Origin: Apostichopus californicus
Taxonomy: Eukaryota > Echinodermata > Holothuroidea > Aspidochirotida > Stichopodidae
Assembly (NCBI GenBank): GCA_020650975.1
Contig: JAIPMN010003069.1
Span: 1,695-33,518, forward strand
DNA length: 31,824 nucleotides
Reading direction: 5' to 3'
Positions within the stretch are counted from its first letter, which is position 1; each line of letters starts with the position of its first letter. The notes below the pieces were generated by a model, which did not search any database, had not been told where the DNA came from, and worked only from the letters and a program-made list of their open reading frames with translations. Of this stretch, positions 20,399 to 31,390 are shown piece by piece. The position numbers and the translations under genes were made by a program.

Positions 20399-20894
20399 TA
20401 GTCAGTATTGCGAATTTCGGAACACTGCGAATTTCGGACACCCCTAAGAAATACACCATTTCACCATGACAACCTACAGAAAGAGCCAAATTTCACCAAA
20501 AAGTACAAAGCTACAGTTATTTTCTCTCCAAAATGACCCGTGTGCAAGTAAGTTCTTACATATTTGTCAATAAAATGACGGAGATATATGAAGTCTGTTA
20601 TAATTACTGAAAGAGCAAGTGCGCCACCAATTTTATCACCAGCGCCACCCTGTGGGAACGAGTGTCCGAATTTCGCAATACTCTAGCAAAGAAATACCAG
20701 TTCCACAATCACGAAGAATCTTCTTTTTTACAACGTGAAAACAGTTTGCAGGAAAGAAAGTTTGGCCGTGTATCTTAATATAACACACTTCTCCCACCAT
20801 ATCAAGTATATTTTCAGGTGATTTATACCAGAAGATATAGTTTCGGGGTGATTTAAGGCTTAGGTGTCCGGAATTCGAAGTGTCCATGCTACTG
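20399..20894. mobile_element. Non-autonomous TIR element inserted only in unit 2
   Basis: Unit 1 has the empty site gttactgttatc (about 11155-11166). In unit 2, about 490 bp interrupt it, with TA on both sides (20397-20398 and 20890-20891). ACACTGCGAATTTCGGACACC (20421-20441) is inverted as ggtgtccggaattcgaagtgt (20863-20883). The left end AGTATTGCGAATTTCGG (20404-20420) is also inverted internally at 20662-20682. A TA target and CAGTA at both ends suggest the Tc1/mariner-pogo group, but there is no transposase here. The exact ends are uncertain by a few bases. Confidence 0.65.
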
Positions 20895-21350
20895 TTAGCG
20901 TTTTTACCACTGCAGTAAAATTCAAACATATCCTAGACTGATGTACTAGTACATTATGAAATGTGTCCAAGCGACGACACGTTGAGAATCGTTTCTTCAC
21001 TATTCGCATATTAACCTTTACTGTGTAAACAGACCTTAGCTTTGACCAATTGTAATCTTACTCTGAATATTAGTTTGGTAAACTTGCTGAGAGAACGAGA
21101 AATCGTGATCTTTTGCCAAATGCCATACCCCCCCCCCAATATATAATATTTGTTATTTGGAATAATGAAAACTAAAATAGAATCACAATTATATAAAACA
21201 CTCCTGAGGCGTTTGAATGATGTAAAGGCAAGAAAAAGTCACATCTGTACTCATGAACATAAACACAGTATACACGTTAATAGAACAAGATATGTATTGC
21301 ATTACCTTGTGTTTGAAAACAAAAACTTAAGCAAATGACAAGGATCAACG

Positions 21351-21835
21351 AATTACATCATACTCGCATAAATATAGTACGTACTATGAACCTGTATTTC
21401 CATCATCGGTATCGTCACATGAGAGGTGGGAGGTATTTCGATTGTGACTTCATCATCCATTTCAATATTGGCAACACTTCCGTCTTTTGATAAAGCAATC
21501 AAACACGGAGTTAGTTGCATCCAAGTAAAAGTTCTTTAAAAGCATTTATTTTTTATTATCCTGCTCGTCAGTACCATGGACGAAGGAGGTGAGAAAAATA
21601 GACCGTTCTTTGAAAGGTCCCATTCAACCATTCCATCGAGATCGGTAGGCTTTTTAGGAACATTTTGTTGTTGTAACTGTGACACCGTAAATACCATTAA
21701 ACAATGTCTATTCTCATTCGTAGAATATGCTTGCATGACTTTAAAAATAATTCATCATAACACAAAATGTATGATTAGGAACAACACAAGAATAACTACA
21801 AGTATAATGATGATAAGATTAGACAAATTAAACTT
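21351..21835 (-). pseudogene. Relic of a family last exon, unit 2
   Basis: This is the counterpart of 11622-12105. It keeps a hydrophobic helix (NLSNLIIIILVVILVLFLII at about 21770-21832), then tail-like pieces (NFYLDATN, EMDDEVTIEI) in different frames, separated by stops and indels. It is non-coding in its present form. Confidence 0.72.
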
Positions 21836-22887
21836 TACACCTAACGTGATTAAATTTCCTGCAATTGTTACTATAATGTATGGCCTTTTCATGTCATATT
21901 TCCAAGTTATTTGAGTTTGGCATTTTAGTTTTTCTGTAAAATTGAGAGTACTTGCAATGTGATTAATGATATTTAAAGACCATTAACTTCCCTGTTACTT
22001 ATTATTATATATACATCATTGTGGTTCATAAATTGATGATGCTAAAGACTTAAGCGACTTCTTTGTTATCAAATTATTTTCTCCAAAGTCTCTTCAAGCA
22101 CCATGAAAATATGTATATATTTCTATCGCTAAGCCACTCATGTACGTTCAAATTCTTTGCGTTAGTCAATATAGTATCCCGTCCAAAGCTAGAATAACAC
22201 GTCGGGTATCACCTGTTTACGAGAACGGGTAAATTGATATCATTTTTATTATCTAGAAGCCGATGATAAATTTAACCTGTTCTCCAAACTGCCAGAAAAA
22301 TATATTTGCTCTACTGGTAGACGTTTACTGGACAACGCTGATTATTCAACAGTCATATTAATTTTCTTGCTTGGAAATCTACATCCCAGGTCCTTGTCTC
22401 TCCTACTCATATACTTTTTATCTTTCCCGGAAAAATATCGTCAATGACATTTTCCGTGTAAATCCCTCGAAAGGTTTTGAAAGACTGGAGGGGAATTTGA
22501 TACATCTCAGCTGGAATGATATGCTTGTAGGCTGTAAATGAGGAAAAATCACACATTTGCACGTTTTAAGCAATTATTGTCAATTTGAATATCATCATTA
22601 GTTATGCTCTCAAATCAAATTAGTTAAATTTATGTTCCATTTTGTCGATATAATAACTTTTAAATCGACGAAAACATCCTGTTGTAACCATGAAAGATAT
22701 CTTTCTACTCCAAAGATTTTGATCTAAGTGGCTGATTTCTTTTTAAAACGTATCCATTGCAATATTCAACACTCTTCAAACTTCATGTTGTCGTCTACAG
22801 ACTGATAACAATTCAAAATAAAACAAAATTGTTAGCAAACTGCTTATCTACTATAGAGCCTGTGAAAGAGAATGTGTAAAATTAAGA

Positions 22888-22930
22888 GGGCCTCACGTTT
22901 CGATCCTAACAAGATCTTTTTCAGAGGCTG
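22888..22930 (-). ncRNA. Hammerhead-like motif, decayed, unit 2
   Basis: This is the counterpart of 13167-13208, with the same CUGAAAA core loss. In addition the outer arm reads cctcacg instead of cctgacg, so the sequence before the closing arm has changed. Confidence 0.4.
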
Positions 22931-23092
22931 AATGACAAGTTACAGTAAAAGAAGAGACACATTTCTGCTGGAAATCTGATTTATGCTGATTTCAGTAGAA
23001 ATCAGTAAGTCGCTTTGACTTCACAACTATGCCGACACTCTTCTCTATAAAATAGTTTCAATTCCTGCTACTCCTTGTCACTTTCGGTGATC

Positions 23093-23131
23093 ATGCACTG
23101 AAGAAGAGCTAGTTTTGCTCGAAAGCTCTGC
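23093..23131 (+). ncRNA. Hammerhead-ribozyme-like motif with intact core
   Basis: GCA, CUGAAGA (23098-23104, fits CUGANGA), A, stem GAGC/GCUC with loop UAGUUUU, GAAA (23121-23124), GC, UC, UGC. Stem I (GCA/UGC) and the two-base palindromic stem III fit a type I hammerhead that would act as a dimer. It is the best-preserved of the four unit-linked motifs. Stem I is short, so activity is uncertain. Confidence 0.45.
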
Positions 23132-23171
23132 GAAAACCAAACATTGGCTGTTTTACTTTCAATCACTTACC

Positions 23172-23173
23172 TA

Positions 23174-23215
<42 letters not shown>
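23172..23215. repeat. TA microsatellite, unit 2
   Basis: About 44 bp of alternating TA with one interruption, 8 bp longer than the unit 1 copy. Confidence 0.95.
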
Positions 23216-23217
<2 letters not shown>

Positions 23218-23817
23218 GCAATTCACACACTGGGTCAAAGCTTGCTAGGATTTTACGTATATATCCTGTCCATTGCAATGGATGCTTTACCAAATATATG
23301 TATGTATGGATTTCCTTACAAGACGTTAAGACATCCCAAATTAAATGTCAACAAATAAAGCGAAATTGGGTATTCTATGAGAAGCCTACAAAGGATGTAA
23401 GGACATTGCGGAATTTCTAGTAGACATACTCACTCAATATTTCGGTCAGTCCAAGAATTATCCTACCGTGCTTCCAAAACTGGTTGACTTGTCGTACTTA
23501 TGCATCAAGAAATCGAACGGTTTGAGCCTACCCTAAAGCGTACTATGTACATAGCACTATTAACGATAGACTCGACGAGTCATAAATTAATCATTAAACT
23601 TGTTTACATTTTAAATCATAAAAGAAAAGGAATCACTCATCTTATACTAGCTCCTCCATCCCAAATCCGTCGGCAAGGTAAATATCGACTAAATTCGTGA
23701 TGTTTGTATGGGTCTTAATATCCCCGTTGAATGAGGCTATTTTGACACTGTTCGTCGTCGTTTGAGTATATTGCAGTTATAGTTATGTTCTATTCCATAG
23801 TCACTCAGTAAACATTT

Positions 23818-24291
23818 GTTCTATGATGTTGGAAAGTTTTAACCGGAAAACTGTGCGTATTGTACCGATAATTTATCTTACAAACTGGTCATCAAAAGGC
23901 CTGTGATTAGTATCGCATTTCACCGAATCGTCATATAGTTATCAATGTGAAACCTGTAAAACCAGCTTTCTGTTCTATAGTGATATGCTTTTTATATTAC
24001 TAAGTGAAATTCTAAGTTTCAGCTCCTGACGTCAATGAAAGCAGTCGAAAAGCTGTTCTATGATGTTGGAAAATTTCAACCGGAAAACTGTGCGTATTGT
24101 ACCGATAATTTATCTTATCAACTGGTCATCAACAGGCCTGTGTTTAATATAGCATTTCACCGAATCGTCATATAGTTAGCAATGTGAAACCTGTAAAACC
24201 AGCTTTCTGTTCTGTAGTAAAATGCTTTTTATATCACTAAGCGAAACTCTATGTTTCAGCTCCTGACGTCAATGAAAGCAGGCGAAAAGCT
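23818..24291. repeat. Two-copy tandem duplication, period 237 bp, only in unit 2
   Basis: The blocks starting ttctatgatgttgg at about 23819 and 24056 run in parallel to gaaaagct. Unit 1 has one copy (14094-14330). The two copies have already diverged by several substitutions. Confidence 0.85.
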
Positions 24292-25275
24292 TAATGTTTA
24301 ATTGCTTTTTCAGTTTAACATTTCATGCTCGTACTCAGAAAACACATGATTGATTTTAACACAAATATATCATACAATGGAATTTGCTTGGTAAGTTTCT
24401 GAAAAAATGAAAACTTTGAACATTGAGGGTTTTATGTTTTGGACATCCCAGTGAAAAAGGAACGGCTAAACATTGCCTTGTTTGATATTGTTTTGGTATG
24501 TTCAAAATGATTCACTAACAATTTGACGTCGCAGACGTGCTGTCAATTGTAGCAACTCCAAAATCCACAAACGACTTCCACAAAGAACATGTTCATAAAG
24601 TTTTCGATGATATTTCATAAACATTTTCCATAAGAATATGGCTGATTTGCTTAGAATCATTTCAAATAACAGAGCACTTTTCGAATGATATATTCGTCTA
24701 GTAGCTAATCTAATCTGAAATGTATGTGAAAATCGAATCGTAGAGGAAACTTATCGAATTGATTAAATAATTGTACAGCAACCTTGAAAGAAAACAGCTA
24801 TTTTAATTTCATTAAATATACTTCTTACAAACTGTGGTAAAATCTATAATACTAGACAGAAATATTGACAAAAAGCACCAAATAATTTTCATATATTTTT
24901 CATGATATTCTCCTGTAAGAGTTCTCGTAAAACTGATAACTTAACAGTTATTCATAAATATTTGTGAAGAATGCATATTTATACATTTGTTAAATTGTCG
25001 TACATTTAGATAGTGTAAATGTTTATTTGAAAATTTGAAGAAAAAAAATATTATTGAGTGGTTTTCAAAGTTTCGTATAACTGCTCAATTTCCTGGTCTT
25101 TACATCTTCATACATTACATAGATGCCAATGAACATATATATTTTCCATTATCTGACACAATGTTAATAACTATAATTTGTATTCCCTCATACCTAAGCT
25201 TTGCTCTTAAAGTTCCAATCATCTGACAAAGTGGAACATTAATGTCCTGAAAAAAAGGGAAGCTAATATCAGGTT

Positions 25276-26030
25276 TCAATTAACAACATCATATTCATGA
25301 AATAGGTATGAACCTGTGCTTCCGCCATCAGTATCATCACTCGAGAAGAAGGAGGTATCGATTGATACCTGATCGTCCATTTCGATCTTGCCACAGACTT
25401 CTTCTTTTTCTCGATGTTCACATATTGTGTTAGAGTAATCCAATTCACGATTCGTTTGATCCAAATGAAAGTTGTCTGATGACAACTCTTCATCATTATC
25501 CTTATATTTATCCTGATCTTTAGTAATATTGACTATGGATTTCAGACAAATAGACTGCTTCTCTACTTTGTCGCAACAAGGCTGTCTGGTAACAGTTACA
25601 TTGTAATTGTCCTTAACCCAAGTCATATTCTCGATCGACATTACAATCGGTTGGCCTTTAACATAATAGCCTAATAGAACAAAAACTATGACTAGGAGAA
25701 ATACGACTATAACTGCAAGTATTATAATAACAATTATAGTGTTATTTGTTGCAGATCGAAGGTTAGAAGTGTTTGTGCTAGATGTCCCAGGTACCACTGT
25801 TGAAGCTTTGAAGGTATACATAAACTGTGTGGTACCTTCTGGAGCCGTCGAAATGTATTGTTCATCGGTGAAAGGTCCTCCTGTACGGGAAATGCCACCA
25901 AATTGCATGTCTGTAGTTAATATTCGATACGTCACAACTTTCAAGACTACCTTCACTTTACAGTGCTGATTGAGTTGACAGCAGAAGAAGCAATTATTAT
26001 GTGAGTTGGTAATCGAAACAGTTTCTTCAC
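25276..26030 (-). CDS. Gene D, exon 4 (last): Cys-rich segment, long stalk, transmembrane helix, cytoplasmic tail
   Basis: The acceptor is the same as in gene C (tttctgttacAG, just right of 26030). Entry is in phase 1, with 250 codons and a stop after the shared Gly codon. It is like gene C exon 4 but with 26 extra stalk residues (78 bp, 25828-25905), including GGISRTGGPFTDEQ. The Cys motif reads NNCFFCC, adding a cysteine where gene C has Arg. The transmembrane helix (IIVIIILAVIVVFLLVIVFV) and acidic tail follow. Tail changes include loss of two tyrosines present in C (TIYEHR is TICEHR; GYMTW is NMTW), two fewer residues in the Asp/Asn-rich part, and retention of LDYSNT and HEYDVVN. About 27 residues differ from gene C outside the indel. 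The predicted full product is about 453 residues. Confidence 0.88.
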
Positions 26031-26306
26031 CTGTAACAGAAACAAAATTGATATTACTTCTACGTTACATTGGCAAGCTGAATACACTTTAGTTTTGTAT
26101 AATGTCAGTTACCTTCAATGGTGCATCATTTAGTATTATTGTATCATCATCAGCAGATGACGAGGATAAGATCATTAACAATTTAGTGTTCTGATCTCTT
26201 TAATTAACGTCCTCGAATAAATGTTATGGCTGAATTGGAAAGAATATCATTCCGTTAGCGTGACATACCATGGTTTGGTGACATGAGGGGTTTAACATAC
26301 ACATAC

Positions 26307-26415
26307 CTCTGTTGCTGCAGTTTGTTATCATCGTTAGTCCGTCAAGACAGTTCACACTTACATTGTCGTTCAAGTGAACATCAATTTGTCTTGGCCCAGA
26401 TCCAGCCATGATAAT
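26307..26415 (-). CDS. Gene D, exon 3
   Basis: This exon has 109 nt with the same splice sites and phases as gene C exon 3. Three substitutions from gene C, all amino-acid changing (Gly to Val, Lys to Ile, Asp to Asn in the NVSVNC ... GLTMITNC ... SNR stretch). The cysteines are kept. Confidence 0.87.
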
Positions 26416-27096
26416 CTATGAACAAAGAAATCGTTTGTTTATGCTATAAGATGTTGTATTTGAAACAGTACAAGAACTCGTAAACAATACTACACTTGAA
26501 TGACGTTTAATGATATAAAATTGAAAAATTAGGAACACAAAAAGTTACACAGGTAAACAGGTAAATAAAATTTCCCTAAAGATGATTACAAAGGCACTTC
26601 AGAACGCCAAGGCATTATAAAGTTAAAACGGTTCTAATTAGGCTTCAGAGATTTAATATCACATTCATCGGATCGCTATATATTATAAATATATTAAGTA
26701 GCTTTCTCTTCTATTGGTAATTTTCTTATGTTAGTAAGTTAACCTTCTAAAAGTACATTGTGCAATATCCACAGCAAAGAAAAGTCTCAGTTTGTCAAAT
26801 TTAAACTTCGACCTATCCTGCTTCTTTTATTAAAAGGTCAGTGAAATTGACACCGTGCTATGCAATTTTTATATCAATATTTATTATTTTTATCAAGTTA
26901 TCTGTTGTTAAAAAGTTTGAGCTGAATAATAATAAACAAGTCCGTAGATTCTATAAACTTCAATCAAAATTTGAAAGCCCCGTCCAACAAATCATGCGCC
27001 AATCAATCTCTCTATTATGTTTATGAACGTTAGGCCTAGGCTTACTTTTACTTTCGTGGATAGGTCCATGCTCTTGTACCTTTCTCTCGGTCTTAC

Positions 27097-27165
27097 CGAT
27101 GTAGCTTGCGAAATTGTATCATTTCCTTCAATTGCAATTAGTAAACAAGTGTTTTCTGACGTTTC
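27097..27165 (-). CDS. Gene D, exon 2: 69-nt mini-exon
   Basis: The 23 codons lie between acceptor ccacggAG and donor TCG|GTAAGA, phase 0 on both sides. The product contains ENTCLLIAIEGNDTISQ. Four residues and seven bases differ from gene C. A longer open frame spans this exon (26992-27396), but the upstream part is not kept in frame in unit 1, so it is treated as intron. Confidence 0.68.
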
Positions 27166-27568
27166 CTCCGTGGAATTGTAAAAAAGTGGATGATATAAGT
27201 ATAGGACTTCGTTAAAATCTTGATCGGGCCGTATGTGTAGACTATCTTGTTTATATTTGTGTAATGAACATGCCGACATGGGCGGTCGCAGTGATTTTAC
27301 GATAAATCGTTCGCGCCATAAGGACAACAGAAAATACATTTCTTTCTTTCGATTGCGACAGCTTTTCTCCATTAAACCCACCGGGTCAGAGTGCATTTAG
27401 AATAAGAAACATTGAATCTACTTCGGAAGTTTGTTTTATCGTAATTCATCAGCAAACACGTCTTGAGACATTAAAGTGAATTTCATTTAATGTTATTAGA
27501 CTGATGAATGATTATTTTTTACTATACAAAATATATACAAACATAGAAACATAGCAATCTGAACTTAC

Positions 27569-27997
27569 ATTTTCAACACCATTTTTGTAAATGACTAGAC
27601 GGCATGTCACTTTCACCTTAATATGAAAGCAGGATGCAGTTTCGTATTGTCCCTGCCGTGTCTGACAAAGGCATACATAAATACCGAATAAGTCATTTGA
27701 AATATTAGAAATGTTTAGCAAATTTACAATTATATCTTTTTTATAAACGTTGGTCACAACAACGTGCCCTTGATCACGATGATCTGTGTCTTTCCTCAGC
27801 CAAGTAGTTGTATTTATATGTAACCATAGTCCCTTTGCACAATACCGTTGGATATCACATGATAAGTTTACACTTTCTTCAAGTTCACTATATATAACAT
27901 CCATGTTGTCGTTCGGAGACATGCAGTAGCTTTGGTCTCCATTTCCAAAATTGATTGTAGGAACAACAAACATAAGTAACAGCGTATCAAGATTCAT
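27569..27997 (-). CDS. Gene D, exon 1: signal peptide and V-set-like Ig domain
   Basis: The exon has 143 codons from ATG 27997-27995 to donor AAT|GTAAGT, phase 0. The signal peptide is MNLDTLLLMFVVPTINFGNG. The Ig core has Cys47-X5-Cys53, Trp58 and NDLFGIYVCLCQ with the CxC pair. Sequons NTT, NIS and NIS are kept; the gene C sequon at 42 (NVT) is lost here (SVN). The 21 residue changes from gene C cluster at about 39-90, the predicted exposed half of the domain, and at 108-130. The overlapping upstream ORF is the same as in gene C. It is followed leftward by exons 2-4 of gene D. Confidence 0.86.
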
Positions 27998-29099
27998 CTT
28001 GTGGGAATGTTCCACATTGAAATGACAGTAAACGATTCAATACGAAATACTATGATCCAAAATGGTTGACTTCCAGAACAATTATTGCATAGTTCAAACT
28101 AGTAATGAGGTTGTGACGTGCTTGTCTACAAAGTCTAAAGTTACTCCACAGCGGAAAACTGTCTGGGATGTTGTGACCAAATTCGAACCTTAAAGCTCCT
28201 ATCATACTCATGGAGCAAATTTTGTTTGAGTTAAATTTTACCTGACAAGACAATACTACAAGCCGTTAACGTGTATTGAGTGACGATATTAAAATAATTG
28301 ATCATGTATAAAGTGAAAGAAAACTGAACGCTACTTCAACTGTGCTAACAAAGGTCATATACTTTTGCATAACCTATAGTTAGGGCTTGCTATATTTACA
28401 CTTTCGCTTTTTATTGGAGTTGCCATAAAACACATACGACATTGCAAACCCATATGAGGTCCGTTTACTCGATTTTAGTCATAGTTTCATTTTGAAAGTT
28501 ATTAGCAGGTATAATAAAGCATAAAGCTGTTATTATATTTAGCACTTATATTTTGCAAGTTTACCCTGTTTCGAACAATTGAACTAAATGATCATTGAAA
28601 CAAATTCAAGCGTTTGTGACTCTAAAATGTAAGGTAACAATTGTCAATATCTTTAGCAGATTGCATGAACGAACATTTGAAACATGATAACCCACTGACT
28701 TTATATTTGTTGTCGTTCGGGCAGTTGTTGTTTTCTTAATTGTTAGAACGTTTCCTCCCTTGAAAGCGTTTAAACGCTATGTAGTGAGTGAACGTTGCCA
28801 AAGAACTACATTAAAGTTGTACTCCCACCCCCTCCCCTCATCTGCGACGTTAATGGTTTCATTTGTTCCTCCTCATTTATGTCTGGACACAATTACAATA
28901 GAACCGCGAGAAAGGTACTTGGGTGACCTTTAAACTGCTAACATGTGTCAGATTCTTGAGTGACATGTGAGGATCACGTTGTTTAAAGAAATGAAAGTGA
29001 CACCGCTCATTTAACAATTAGCCTGGCGCATTGTGATAAACTTGTTTTGAAAGTTAATGGTGAAGAAAATGAAAGTCAATCTACAACATAATCAATCTT
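27998..29099. other. 5' flank of gene D
   Basis: This is the counterpart of the gene C upstream region, including the C-rich tract near 28826. It also holds the start-overlapping upstream ORF at 27994-28017. No exon seen. Confidence 0.4.
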
Positions 29100-29184
29100 T
29101 TTTTTTCAATTAATAACTTACTATACACTGTTTATTTTCTAAACTGTAGTAGGTATATAAAATTAAAGGCTATATCGCAACACT

Positions 29185-29252
29185 ATTTATTGATAGATCA
29201 AGTTTATTAGAGTAAAGAATGTAACGCCACGTGATTTATTGATAGATCAAGT
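29185..29252. repeat. 19-bp direct repeat
   Basis: ATTTATTGATAGATCAAGT occurs at 29185-29203 and again at 29234-29252, with a 30-bp spacer. Confidence 0.9.
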
Positions 29253-29467
29253 CAAGTGCCTCGCTCATGTGATGGAAAAGATTCCAGGAAATCGTCAAGT
29301 GTGAAATGTAGTCTGAAATCATGAGATGAGACATATGCACATATGCAACATTGAAAAGCATTATAGAATCTCGGCAGCGGTTGCAAATTCAATTTATTTG
29401 TATGTAGTTGCCAAGTTCCACAAAAAAGTGTGTTTTGTTGAATTGTTTTGTTACTTGTATAATACCA

Positions 29468-29773
29468 CCTGATACACACAGAGAATATAGTTACTACAGC
29501 TGTAAATTTTGAAGTTTTGTACCACAGTAAAAACTGGATCGTGCTATCAATCGGTAGCATATGCTATTAGGATTACAGTAAGAACTGAGGATATGTGTAA
29601 TTCCAACAAATCAAGTTGTTGGGATTTGTTGGGATTACACATATCCTCAGTTCTTACTGTAATCCTTATAGCACATGCTACCGATTTATCAGATTTGTCA
29701 GCACGATCCAGTTTTTACTGTGGTACACAACTTTAAGATTTACAGTAGTTACTGTAATATCTGTGTGAATCGG
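29468..29773. mobile_element. Foldback MITE, copy 2 (nearly complete hairpin)
   Basis: Ends are CTGATACACACAGAG (29469-29483) and ctgtgtgaatcgg (29761-29773). The two arms, about 130 bp each, are near-perfect reverse complements: accacagtaaaaactgga on the left (from 29521) matches tccagtttttactgtggt on the right, and ggattacagtaagaactg matches cagttcttactgtaatcc. A loop of about 35 nt holds a small repeat of ttgttgggatt. There is no coding capacity. It is the same family as 9902-10144. Confidence 0.82.
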
Positions 29774-31390
29774 CTGATAATATTGTTATCGTATGCAAAG
29801 ATCCAAACTATCTTGTATGTAAAAACTTTTTACATTACTTCTGGCAAGAGCTTGGCCACTGGTGAAACTGAAATTATATTGACATAGGAGATTAATATCA
29901 CCAATTGCCCCAAACTATATAGAAGAACATTCACGTTGGCACTGTGTGCAAATACGTTTCTTACTGAGGGCTACAGATAGTAGAAATACATTATTGCAAG
30001 ATATCTTCCATTCGGAGTCTTGAATCGGAAGTTTCCTAGTATAGAACGTCTTTTGTATTTAAGCACATCTCAAACTTTTAGTGTGTAAATGCTGTTTCCT
30101 CTTCCTGTTTTCTCATTGGTCAATATTGTCAGGCACGAATTATTTATTTCGAAACGGGATATTCGGTGGTAGACAACGTAACACAACAGAAAAACAGCAT
30201 AAACTCTGTACCAGAACACCAATGGCGGTACTCTAATTGATTTTTGTTTAATCTCTTTATTTATCAAAGTGTATGGACAACAAACGAGTGTGTATTTGTA
30301 AATCCGCCTTGCCGTATTGTGTGAGAACCTCAGTTGACACGTACAGATTATGTACATTAAAACTGCAAATTCAATTGCGAATATACAAACATGTGAAATT
30401 TATTCAATAACGCAACACTTGTACCAGCATTATCAAATACAAATGATTATGAAGTGAATACAAACAAACTACAAGTGAAAGCATACATAAATAGCTCATT
30501 ATTCTAAAGCCATGCAATGGCGAAATTGTTGCTAAAATTTTTTTCTTGTTTCTTTTCCTTGTTTTTTTTTGGTGTTAACTACGTTTTTGCTTCAACATTA
30601 CACCTTTGTGTAAACTTAACCATCTCTATTGATCATCATATAGGGGTTATCACTAATTTACAAAGATATATTAGTTCTATACGAAATCCATTGATTACAA
30701 TAATAATAAAAATTAAATTAATTCTTAAGTAACAGTTAATCCCGTCCATGTCTGTACACTGACTTTTGGAAAGGGATTTACGTATGTATTGAGCCTTATA
30801 TACTTACTAATAACAAGTTAAAATGATAATGTAAACATTTAACTACAAAATATACAACAAAATACGTATTTACGAGAACTATACAATTTAGACATTATTA
30901 TCAAATCTAAAGATCAACATTTGTCATATGAAGTTCCGTGAGAATTATCGGTCCACCGAGAATATACTTCCATATAAATGCAAAATACTTACATAGCATC
31001 CTTTATGACACATGACATGTATTACCAAATTAATCAGTTAAGTTGCTTTAAAATATACGGTATTGCATCACTTTAGATTTTCTCTGGAACTTCTTTTAAA
31101 ACTTCAAATATTATGTTCATCAATGTTTGTTTGAACAATATATGCTAGAAGAAAAATCCCGACCCACGCAATGGTCAGATTTCAAGAAAAGTTTAATGCT
31201 ATACCGAAAGTAATTCCCTTCAAATACGAAACTTTCTTGGCTCTCTTATACAAAACCATTTATCTACAAATGATTTTGAAGTTACGTCTTCCTCCACGAT
31301 TTTTTATATATTTTGCAGTTTCAAGTTAGCAGTTTGGTACAAAAGTAATATCCTTTCAAAGGTTCACTTAAAGCGATCCTATTACGTGAT

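Larger units (their letters stand above)
21836..25275. other. Non-coding stretch of unit 2 between the relic exon and gene D
   Basis: This is the counterpart of 12106-15305. It holds the hammerhead-like motifs (22888-22930 and 23093-23131), the TA microsatellite and a 237-bp tandem duplication. An AATAAA on the minus strand at 25022-25027 is a possible poly(A) signal about 250 bp past the gene D stop; unit 1 lacks it. Confidence 0.45.
19077..29099. repeat. Tandem segmental duplication, unit 2 (contains gene D)
   Basis: This is the direct copy of 10366-19062. The first 120 bp (ttgtaacttcgtctt ... tctagagtcagatcgt) match 10366-10497, then about 545 bp (19196-19741) have no match in unit 1, and the match resumes at tttataaaacgccagcatttcg. 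It also carries the TIR element at 20399-20894, the extra 237-bp repeat and a longer exon 4. The match ends near 29099 at a T run. Confidence 0.93.
29100..31390. other. Intergenic region between unit 2 and gene E
   Basis: It contains a 19-bp direct repeat (29185-29203 and 29234-29252), the foldback MITE (29468-29773) and AT-rich sequence. It is the 3' flank of gene E. I see no exon of the family and no other supportable gene from 29774 to 31390. Confidence 0.5.

Noticed and set aside
26992-27396. 134-residue open frame over gene D exon 2
   Set aside because: Only the 23-codon part is shared with B and C in frame; the rest runs through a donor site on one side and unconserved sequence on the other.
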